NCBI GenBank assembly: GCA_947652115.1
Contig: OX393568.1
Coordinates: 746,853-810,852, forward strand
Length of the DNA stretch: 64,000 nucleotides
DNA from: Blastomussa wellsi
Taxonomy: Eukaryota; Cnidaria; Anthozoa; Scleractinia; Plerogyridae
Direction: 5' to 3'
Made by a program: the position numbers and the translations under genes
Part shown: positions 12,163 to 24,100 of the stretch, piece after piece
Layout of the letters: each line of letters opens with the position of its first letter
Position numbering within the stretch: position 1 is the first letter of the stretch
The notes under the pieces: model-generated
Databases searched by the model: none
What the model was told of the DNA's origin: nothing
What the model saw: only the letters and a program-made list of their open reading frames with translations

Positions 12163-15100
12163 TTTATTTCAATAGTTATAAATTGAACAAATTACAGAAA
12201 TACACAACCCGCATAGCAAAGCTAATCGAGGCGGGTTGATTTGAGTTTCTCATCCGCTCTTCTAGTATTCTCGTAACACTGAAACGGTCATCAGCCAAAA
12301 ATTTCTCATCACTTTGCACTCTTAATTGACTCCGCCCTAAACAGATTAAAATTTAGTTGATTTCGTGTAAATATCGGTATCAGATAATAGATCGTTTGTT
12401 TCCTTATATCTTTTTCAGATTGGAGACACCATTAAAGTCGTCTTGCAGGTAAATGAATACGCAAACATTTCGAAGTGCATTTTTATTTGGTTTTAAGCTA
12501 TAGTTTTTCTGTTCTATATTATTTTGAGTTCTTTTTTTTTGGCTTGGGTGTTGTTGTTCTACGTCACTTGTAAGAATCATCGATTCTAACACTGAGGATT
12601 AAAGCCCGATCGAATATTTCCCTCATTTTGGAACGTTAACATACAGCGGCTTTCAATTGAGCGCCAAAATTAGTTAGCGGATTACTTTGGTTTTGTATTG
12701 GTACGCTCAGTGATTGGTTTAAATATATCGCGGCACTTTTTCAACCAATTAGAACAAAGCCAAAACCAATCGCGACTTACGCGCGCACGTTTTCCCGCGC
12801 TTCGTGTCGGTTACTTCGAGTTTTGATTGGTTCACTGATTGTCCGCGTTCTTTATGATTGGCCAAAGTAATTACTTTGGTTTTGGTTTTACGCTAAATTG
12901 AAACTCGCTCCATGTTATGCATATAATAAAGCTTTTGACGTTCTTTGTTTGTTAGAGTATCATCAAAGCAGAACAGATCCAGTCTCCGCACTTCTTCCAA
13001 TCGAGTATCAACAGGTATCATGTACACAGCACTGATTGATTGATTGATTAGCTAACTGAATTAACGTTATCTGTATAGCCACAAATAACAGCTCTCGAAT
13101 ATAATTGGTTCGAGTTCGCTATGTTCGCTATATAGATGCGCTCGTAGGGGTAACCCTGCGATGGACTAGCATCCCATCCACGGAGGAGTAGAAACACTCT
13201 TTGTCGCTTCATGCTAAAGAAACCGGGATAAGCTTCGGCCTGATGGGCCACTTGGCTCGGCTACTCCCTTATATGGGTTATACGGGGACGTGCCGCTGGA
13301 TAGGGTATGATATTTGATCCCTCAATCCTGAGCATGGTATACAGTTAATATGAGTCTGTCCTGAACAGGGTATGGATATTAAGGAGTCGTCCGAGACAGG
13401 GTATCATTTTCAGGTCAATCGTTGCACCGTAACTAGGCTGAGTTTTTCTACTGACAATTTTAAATCACAGTTTGCAAGTGTTTTAACCAAGTGAAAAGGG
13501 CGCACAAAATGGGACAAGAATGAACTTTTCAGTATCAACGTTAGAGCCACAGCTAAACGAGGCGCCCTAATTAATTGGGCAACTAAACTTCCGTAGCTTC
13601 AGAAGTACGCCACATTCACTATTTCAATACAATGTAACTACATTTACTTTGATTGCTTGTGCACAAATCCTGATACAGTTTTGAATAAATCTATCTATAA
13701 TTTTAGGTTATATGTGTTAAGATGCGAGTGGTGTACTTGGAATGATCAGACCACTTGTCTGTACATGAAGTACTAACCATGGAATTAATTAGCCATGATG
13801 GCGTCACCTATGCGTCACGTGCCCCTTTTAACGTAAAATCTGGTCAAAAGCGCATCACAAAATCCCTAATAACTATATGAACATATAGTTATAAATAAAA
13901 GCAGCTAACAAACTTCTATAAAAATAATAAAAATAATAATTAAAAGTGTTGAAGTCAGCCTGACTTCTGATGTTTGTTGGCATTCCAAGTCTTTGGGGCA
14001 GACGCAGAGAAAGCCCCATCTCCTAACAATGTACATAAGAATTTTGAATCAGTCCCGTAACAGGAAAAGAAATATTGACTGACCCCGCTCTTCCTACACC
14101 TTCGGCTTTACCAGATTCCAATAAATCCTTTCTCACTCCTTACCAGGCTCTTTTCAAGTGTTGGATCAATCAAATCATCCTTCACGTTGCACCTTTTTAC
14201 CGAATCTGACCGTGGAGCAACTGACAGACACGGCGTTCCTGAAAAGGAAGGTCCAAACTTTGCTTGTTTGTTTATTTAACCTTATTACGTTTTATGCTGG
14301 CGCAGAAACCTCCAGCGAAGTGACAAAGAAGCTATCACCCGCCTTGCAGTGCGTGATGCTTCGAAGGGGTCCATTCCGTGCTTCTCGTTTATTTAAAGCT
14401 AAAGATAGGTTTGCAATAAAGTGTCATGATACCGAAACCAAAGTACTTACTGTAACCAATCGCAAAGGACAAAGACAATCCAGTGAACAAATTAAAACTG
14501 GAAATACGTAAATGTTGCCGACGCGAAGCGCGGAAAAAACGTATGTGAGTGAGCCAGGAATGGTTTTGATTTTGCCGTTACTTTTAAAGATGAAAAAACC
14601 GCGCGAGATTTTTAAACCAATCGCTAAAACCGTATCGTGCAATTCAAAGTAGGAAAACAAGACAAATAGGCCTGTGTAGTCCATAAGTACGCACACGAAC
14701 GTTAGATACTATTATTACGTTCTGGAAATAATTTGCTTAGTCAGCTTTAAAGAGACTAAATATCAGAATAAGTTATCAATAGGTCTATGATGTTGGCCCT
14801 CTTTTAATTCACCGTACTTTTCATTTGTTTTAGTTAGCTGAACTACAGTCCAGAGTAGCTCAGGTGAAACGTGAGAATGACGCAAGGTTTGTGCCTCCAA
14901 ACGTGATGTTACAGTGAAAAGAGCCTAGTGTTGGGAAAAGTTATCTCCATAGCACTCGAGAGTTTCTTGACAAAATGATTTATGTTTGATCATAAAACAA
15001 GAAAAGAGAGCTCAGAAAATTCGTGTTTTTGTTTGTTCTGGACAACTAGCCAAAGATATTGTTGTTGTTGTTGTAAAGCCTATACGTGCTATAGCCTCCA

Positions 15101-18100
15101 TTCTTTCCTAGTTTACCCCTCTTTCATGTTACGTATACCATTTCTTTCCGAGTGCTCGTTACGAGTCCTATTTACGCGCTGTTTAGAATTCAATATTTGA
15201 GACAGCCGACTTTCTTAGTAATGCAAAGTCGCCGATTGCAGGTTTGTTCCAAAACAAATGAAAGGCCAACTTTTCAGTCGCCTTCAAGAAAAAGAGGTGA
15301 GCTTGTGAATCGTGGTGCCATTTTTTATTTACAGTTTGTTTCATCAGTGTTATTGATCTCGTACCCAGATTATCTCAACCTTAGAGGTGAGTAAACATAT
15401 GGGTACAAGATTATGATTACTATATTTATTCTCTCCCTCAATATAAGAAGAAGACCTTGTAAATGAAAACAGAATCACTGTTCTCTACCCGTTTAGCTGT
15501 GCCAGCTATCTAGAGTGGGTATAAGAATCCTTACTGATTGACACAATTTTTTCCTGTTTAATGTAAGTTGCGGTCCTTCCGCCCGAACCAGGTTCGTTTT
15601 CGAGGCTTGATCTAGAGGATGTAAAAGGGTTGGCCTTTCTTTCACGAGATGGGGAATAAAAAGGAGAGATATAACATATCTCGAACAGACTCATGTACAT
15701 ATCATTCCATGTTCAGTTTCCATTTGTTGATTCGTTCTTGTTGTTGAGAGTAGGAACTCAAAGAAGCCCTTTTGAATAAACGCGAGGAGCTGAAGATGAA
15801 AATAATGGCTACAAAAGTGTCCATAGCTACAGAGGTGAGGCCGTGAGCCAACAATACAGAAGCCAGAAATAACTGTCAGAATTCTTGTATGCTCATTGGT
15901 CAAGGGCTATATAGAGTATATACCATGGGAAAACGTGCTCGATTTGAAGCCTTTGGCAATAATATTTCCCTATCAGTCTGCCAGCTGACCTGTCGGTAAT
16001 ACGTACGGATCAGAATGCTTGCCCTTACTACTTTATACGGGACAGGCTTAAGACTAGTTGAGTTAGAGTCAATCAATCAGAACAAAACTTAATTGTTAGG
16101 AGCAATGTCGTTCGTTAGGAATTCTTTGGTTAAAAAGATACTGTCAGTCGGGTTTATTGTAATTACCAAGGCAACAATAAGTAAAAGTTCTTCACTCCTT
16201 ATTTATTTATTAATCCCGGTATTCTCTCTGTCTGTCTATCTATCTGTCTGTCCGTCCATCCATCGTGCGTTCCTTCGCACGCTTCGTTCGTTGTCCTTTC
16301 CCATTCTGTTTTGTTCATCATTTTGAGCTAATTCTATCATTTTCTGTTTTGTGTGGTTTCTATATCACCGTTCCTAAGTTTGGATGTTAACTTCCAGTGC
16401 AGAAATAGTTGGAGTAACGTTATTTCTCATTTCTCTCATATCCATTAGAAAAACAAAAAGAACAAAGTTGTTAGTATCCGGAAAATGGTTTTAGCCATGA
16501 AGGAAACCAACCAAGCGATGGAGAAAGCAGGTAAATGCACGAATCGGTTGCTGAAATGATTATCTTCAATTATTATTATTTTTGTAATTACTACACTAAG
16601 GTGATTCCCTGGTTTTCATTTCACACACCTACTGTACGTGAGCCTTTGCAAATTAAGGCCAGTCGCGGTGAAAAACGGGCGTAATGTCTTCCCCTAGATG
16701 TTTTATTGAATTTTTTAATAGACTTGATTGTTCATTGGGAAAAGCTCTTCTAATAACTCTTTTCAAAAATCTTATGTGGGCTGATACAGCTAAAGAATTG
16801 GAACTACAAAATGGTAACGTTTTACGATACAGAATAACCAGCAAACACATCCAGCTAATTCAGAAGAGCTTCTCAAACTATAGACTTCCTCTTTGTCTTG
16901 TCTTTGACATCTGGATACGTTCAATTTTTCGTTTATAAGCAGTCATATCCGACAGGCACACATGCCTTGCCAAAATCTCAACCATCTTGGGATGAGTCTG
17001 TATATCTTAGTTCCATGCGTTTGCATTCTATTCCCTATGCATTTACGTTTGTGCTGCACGTGTTAGCTTGGTCATTTGTTCCCTAATATACTTCACTTCA
17101 CTTCAGATCGTGATTGTCTTTTTTTTCCTCAGATCAGCTGTCTGAAGTAAAGGAAGAGAAAGAAACTGACGATAATACCGCTGAAGGGGAGTCGGCATCA
17201 TCTTCCCGGCTCATCGGCGAATATGACGTAAGTAACTGTTTTTGTTCTTTTTTTAAATGACCCCATTATTTATCTATAAAATTTGTTGCCGTTTAGTTGT
17301 TAACTACCTTATTATAGGAAATTAACGATACACGCGAATTTTCCACAAGTTAACGCTTAATTTTCTCAAATAGAGCATGCGAGCAGGCTCCTTTCTCGGA
17401 GGGGCGCCGACGCACGTTTCCGTTTCGTAAACGGTCGATGCCATTTTTTCGACACTTAGAATTTGTTTTGGGCTATCATCGAATTTTTTTACCCACAAAA
17501 AAAGAAAAATTGTTAGTCAATGACAAGAATCGAACCCTGAACCTCTGACAAGCCAACATCCCTATTTCACCAGTACACTACCACTACACTACCAGGCCAA
17601 TCCGCCAAATCCCCACAAAATTTCGTTATAAAACAAGACTTTCTTAGTATATATATTTTACTTATAGTATTGCCCCACCCAACAAATAAAGCTAACCGCA
17701 AGCACACCAGTGTGAAATTGAACAATTATAAGCATTTGGTAAGTGTGTATTAGTCTATCACCAGTTTCGACCTAGTCCAGGCCTAAACTAGAGCGGATAT
17801 AGCATCGTCCATTCCGAAAAGCTTGGTTACCAATTATGGCATCGACCGTTAAAAAATGGCACCGACCGTTAAAAAATGGCACCGACCGTTTACGAAACGG
17901 AAATTAGCGCCGACGCTACCGCCCGAGTGTTCGGGAAGCCTGGCAATCTGTGGATTTGAGTTAAAGTTGGACCATATTTGCGTGGTGGCATTATTTTCAT
18001 CGTAAAGGCCAATGCCAAGATCTAAATTTCAAGTCACAATTTGTGTATTTTGATTAAAAGTGGGGACAAACTCTAAAATTATAATGAAAGGTTTTTCAAT

Positions 18101-21100
18101 GCTGACTAACCCCTTGCGCTTGCCTCCTAAAAACTGTTGTCCAGTTTAGGAAGTAGACGCTTCTTTAATTGCGTTAAGTTTTATAGTGCCACATTATTAA
18201 TGCAAAGCAAAAGTAGACTTATGACAGAAAACTTCACGAGTGGCTCAAATTTTAATGCGAAATCTCCGCAATAAAAAACTTTTGTTCTATAATTTTTCCC
18301 TTTTAACTTGAAGGATCCAACTAAAGACAGAGAGGCTGAATTTATTCTTGAATACATTGAAAACTTTTTTGAGGTTAGTACTTGAATTTGTGCGGTATTG
18401 AGAATTTTATCTTGTTCTCAAAGATAGGTTCGTATTAGTTAAAACTTAAATCGAAACTTCTTTTGAAGCTGTTGGTAATAAGCAGGAGATGAATAGACCA
18501 CTTGTATGTACATGAAGTACTGACCATCGAATTAATCGTTGTTGTTTGGTTCTATTGTTCTACTGGTCCTCTGGTGTAGCAGTTGCTATCGTTTTAGGGG
18601 CTAGGGGCATTGTTCCTGTTGTTTGTTCTATTGTTCTACTGTTCCTCTAGTGTAGCAGTTCTATTGTTTTGGCGGCTAGGGGCATTGTTCCTGTTGTTTG
18701 GTTCTATTGTTCTACTGTTCCTCTAGTGTAGCAGTTGTTATTGTTTTGGGGTAAGGTCATTGTTCCTGTTGTTTGTTCTATTGTTCTACTGTTCCTCTAG
18801 TGTAGCAGTTGCTATTGTTTTGGGGGCTAGGGGCATTGTTCCTGTTGTTTGTTCTATTGTTCCACTGGTCCTCTAGTGTAGAAGTTGCTATTGTTTTAGG
18901 GGCTAGGGGCATTGTTCCTGTTGTTTGTTCTATTGTTCTACTGGTCCTCTAGTGTAGAAGTTGCTATTGTTTTAGGGGCTAGGGGCATTGTTCCTGTTGT
19001 TTGTTCTATTGTTCCACTGGTCCTCTAGTGTAGCAGTTGCTATTGTTTTCGGGGCTAGGGGCATTGTTCCTGTGTTTTGTTTTATTGTTCTACTGGTCCT
19101 CTAGTGTAGCAGTTGCTATTGTTTTGAGTGCTAGGAGAATATTGTTCCTGTTGTTTGTTATATTGTTCCCTCTCTCTACATCGTTCGCGAGAGTAGCCAC
19201 CAAATTTGATCTCTGTAAACGGTATCTTAATTGTTATCATTGTTATTAGTGTATGACTCTTCATTGTTTCATTTACTTACTAGAAGATGGGTATCCATGT
19301 TCTTTAAGAAAATAATGCCCGCTTGAGGTCTAGAAAAGCTGCTGGTGGCGTTAGGCGAGGGCATTCATCTGCTTTTCTAAACCTTAAAAGGGCATTATTA
19401 TCTTTTAGGACATAGGGAAACCCATCTTCTAGATGGTTTAGAATATAGCATAAAAATTCCTAAAAAAATCACCGGATTTACGCCCGCGGGCGGTCTCTTT
19501 GTTCGTATTTTTGGCACTCGCTGTTCAATACCTCGTCCACATTTTCGTCTCCCCAGTCACCTGAACTTATTTCATTAATATTTGTTTTAGCAGGCATAAT
19601 AAAGCAAATAAATAGACAACTTTAAAAGATTGTCGCCGCCATTTTTTTTTCAATTCGCAACGCAACATAAACTACATCCGGGGTACCGGGCTTCTATAGT
19701 TTTTGACCATGTTCTATTAGAAATAAAGCGATCCCATGGCGAGCGTACAGGGCTATATTCTAGATACAAGTAGAACGTTGTTGTTTTCATTTTAGTTGTT
19801 TGAGGCGGGAAAAGTTGGAGACGCTGCGTTGATGGCTGCGCATTCACCAAAGGTAAACGGAAATTTGATAAACACCGTACTTTGATCAAAGTTGAGTTTA
19901 TTCATGAAATGGTCTTAACTAAGATACTGTTGCTACGTTTTCCCTTTTATTTTAAGCTAACTGACTGACTGACTTACTGACTCCTCTTGTTTTAAGGGAG
20001 TTTTAAGGACAATGGAAACTCTAGAGAAGTTTAAAGAATACGATGCAACACATCGTGGCAGGTGCATCTGTTAATTATATATAGTTATGTGGAGATGTAT
20101 GTTCTCTCATTTTTAACGATCGTCAGTGATAAAATCGACCGTCCGGCTTTGCTTAAGAAAGGGTAGGGCATAACAGTCTTGCGACCTGTGGCCCTTATTA
20201 GAAGTGGCTTTCCAAGAAAGGGGTTAAACCCGGGAACCGGTAACAAACGCTCGGAGCAAAGACAAGAGCCAACAACAACTGAATTCATGCACATATGACG
20301 CAGGATCCGGGAATCTAACTCGAGACACATTAGTGGAAGGCGAACGCACTCAACGCTGTGTCATCCCTACTCCTCGCACTTTTTCTTAATTAAAATTTGT
20401 CGATTGAAGCGAAACCTAGCAATAACTTTTGCAAAATAACCAGCAACAGCAAAGATAAACTGAATTCGGGGCGTAAAACAAGCGTCTGCAAGCTGTAGAC
20501 TGCCACTCCGTTCCTTAATTGTTTGGATTATCTGCAGCTGCAGCCTCGGTCTCGCCTTATAACAAGGCCTTGGACCTGATAATTCTTGCTAAATCAAACT
20601 CAACATGCACGAAAGTGTTTTTTGTCCCGGACTCAAGTCTCTCTATAATATTTAACCTCTTCCAGCAATTGTTAAATTCAAAGAAGTAAACACAGACGCC
20701 GTGTGTGTCAGCTTTATATTACGAACACTCAGCGGAGCAACAAGGGTGCCTTTCTCTATATTATCTTCCTTCATTTCTTTACGGAAGGTCAGTGCATTAT
20801 AAGGGTCTTAAAAATCTTTTCTTTTTTTAGCTCTGTATTCGTGGCGTACTGGGAAGCTCTCCTTCCGACGGTTTCAACTGGTTGCGAGAAACCCTTAGAG
20901 TGGGAAACTGTAGAGTGTGTCAAATGTGCCTTGGACAAAGGTGTGCATAGTTTTGAAATTATTTATCTTCTTCCCTTGACGTATTTTTTTCCGGTGCAAT
21001 TTCCGTGTGCTACGAAGGAGAGACAATCATTTTCTCTGCGATGACTCAAACTAAGTAAGGGCACTAACCATTAGTCAGGACTGGCATCGGACGGTCCGAG

Positions 21101-24100
21101 TTCGAGTGTGTTGTGTTCATAGGCACTTTACTCTCACAGTGCACGTTTGCCTCGTACCTTTCTGGCGCGGGGGCCTCGTCCGGATTCGAGCCCTGGCCGG
21201 GTGCTGTGCTGTGTTCTTGTGTTGTGTTCTTACCGACTTCAAGCCGTCATAGGAAGACCTTTTCGTCATGCTAACGGATACCAAGTTTTTTACTTTGTTT
21301 AAATTGTATTTCTACAGGAAGAAAAGATCTCCTGACTCATTGGATAGCACAGGATCAGGTAAAGTGAGGTTAATTTGTTAGCTTCAAGCCGTTTAACCAT
21401 GTCGCTGCTGTTATTTTTTTGCCAGTTGGAGGGTGGTGATGCTAAAAGCTAAATTTCTGTAATCGTCGCTTCAATAAAGATTACGAGCCAAAATTTCGCT
21501 TTTGCGCACGCGCTTGAAGTAAATTCTGGACTTGGCTGTCATTAGTTACAGCGGTTTTGCATAGTTTGAAACCCCAAAATAAAGGATTCATAATACAATG
21601 AACAACACTCAAATCACAGCAGAGTGGATAACCGACAACAGTTTCTGCGACACCAAATGGACCCCGAAAAGTGAGCCAATTGGGGTGAACAAAAGAGACA
21701 ACTATCATCGCAAAATCGAATAGAAACTCAGAGAAACAATGTTTTATCTAACGTAATTGTTTTTCTTCTGGAAACAGTTTTTTTTTTCTTTCTTCTGGCT
21801 AGTTAACTTTGTCTGAAGAGGCTGGCAGACTGATTACCGAGGCCTGTCAATGTCCTGAAAGGTAGGTTCTTTTCAATATGAATATTGTTGTGTCTGCTAT
21901 ATCTCGTATGGAGATCCACCTACACCCCTCCCCACCCCTCTCGGTTATAGTGACGCGTAGCAGTTGCCTTGAAGTGCGAAAGTTTGCGGTAGTTTTATTT
22001 CGCGGACTGACGATTTTTTTATGTTTTGCGGGCACAATGTCTTTTTTAAATGATTGAAATTTCTGCTGGAAGCTAATTTTTGCGATTTCCAGTTCAAGTA
22101 GCAGAAGACTTCTAAGGCCGAATGACACTTCTAATATTTTCAATTTTTATTACCTGGTTAGCAATGGTCATTATCAAATGTTACAAGGTGACACAGTCGG
22201 CGAAAGTGTGCTCGATATTCATGAAATAAAAAAACAAGTACAGTTATTCATTGTACCTAAGTGAATAAATTTTTGCGGCGTTTTATTTCGTGGGAATTTT
22301 TTTTTTTTGTGGGAGGTATTTTGCGGGTCGGGGACAATCCGAATAATCTGCAAAATTTATAACTTGTAAAATTTTCCTGATACACGGTATTTGTATTGGA
22401 ACGTATCAAGTTTGATCTCTTTACAAGAAAATTTAAAGACTTATGTAACAACGTGTGATTCTAGACAGTGCATTTGTGTAAAACACACTTGCCGGGGGAT
22501 GGGGGGCGGGGGGTGTATGGTTGATAACCTGGGAAGGATTGCATCGTCGGGATGACGTTCAAATTTAATAACTGATAAGATAAGATAAGATAAGATAACT
22601 TTATTTATACACGGTATTTCCATATTTATGGTGTGCGCTAAATACTGTTAGCAGTAATTTAGTTAAGAAGTTATTATTAATCCGCTCTGGCTTCCGTTTT
22701 CAAAAATGTCATGTACAGGCTCAGAAACCTCTGTAGTTGCACTATACGAAATTTAGTTCCGCTAGGTCCGATACCTGGGTGAACCGCCGATGTAACATCT
22801 CTTCCTTGTGTTAATATAATAAAGCCGAATTGTTTTCGATCTCCACCTGTTTCGTATTCGTAAAATTCAATATTTCCTTCGCTGGCTCTATGCCTTTCTT
22901 ATCTTTATTTTAGTGCTATGAGTATAAGTATATATACAACACTATCTTGGCGATACGCCCTTTATTCCTGACAATAACAAAATTCTCGAATCTGATTGGT
23001 TCCTAGCACGTTCTATTTTTGACCAAATAGGAGCGCGCGCTAAACTGTCCAATAACAAGGTTTGCGTGCTGCGCATGCGCGCGCTCTTTCTTTGGTTCCT
23101 TGCTACGACTAAAACTCATCATCATCATTACCATCATTTATTTGCCTTTATGTGAATAAGAAATTTTAGAAATACAGCAGGTTGCTAGGCGAGGAGACCT
23201 CCGGAAACCATCAGGCTAAAAGGAGAGGCCACCTCGACATCACAATATTAAACGAGATAAGGGCAGCGAGGGAGTGCGGCAGAAACTAACTCAGAAACTA
23301 TTTTAATATAAACTCTATCACTTTGTTCTTAAAGGTAGAAAAGCTTGACAAATTGGTAATACAGGCAGGGAGACAGTTCCAGAGCCTAGAACTTTCATTT
23401 TCAAACATCGCTTTCTTTTATCACAGTGATGATCAATCGTTAACAGGTTTTGCTTTGCGGAAGTTTTTCTCGAATTTTGTCATGGGGCATCGTGTCGTCC
23501 AGTTCTGTCTGTAATCATACTCGTGATTAATCAAATCGAACTCCCGCTAGGCGGCCGTCCGATTTTGTTAATCACTCGTTTGATTACGGACAGAACTGGA
23601 CCGATAACAATCTCCAAGACTTCAAGGAAGTTATCTAAGTTATGGGGAATAACATGTCTCTTTTCATCACGTATTTACATGAAAGACGAAAAGTAATATC
23701 GTAAGTTCATAGACGCTCAACTTTTGAAATCCTTGCAGCTCTTTGATTCTTTGTGAATGTAGTATGAGAACTGTTTTTAAGTGAAGATAGCGTTTCAGCG
23801 CGGATGCAAATGTTTACTTCGAAAGGATGTAGCCATAGAAGGGTTTCAATACGATATCGTCGGAAAATTGATAAAATACAGCTCCAAGTTTCGAATTACT
23901 AAAGTCACAGACAAGTCTATTTATATTTTCAACACTCAGATTATTTGATATACGTTTTTCCAATTGCCGAGTTTTCTAATCGAATTATTAATTGTTTTGT
24001 TGGGTACCTTTTTGAATCTGATAGCACATACCGTTTGTGAATATACGGTATGTTTTTCAGTTAATTAGTTGAACCTTAGCCACCACAAATGTTATACTTC

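Noticed and set aside
23323..23514. 63-residue ORF (VEKLDKLVIQAGRQFQSLEL...)
   Set aside because: It sits in a retroelement-like repeat and ends in the palindromic MITE at 23497; there is no support as a gene.
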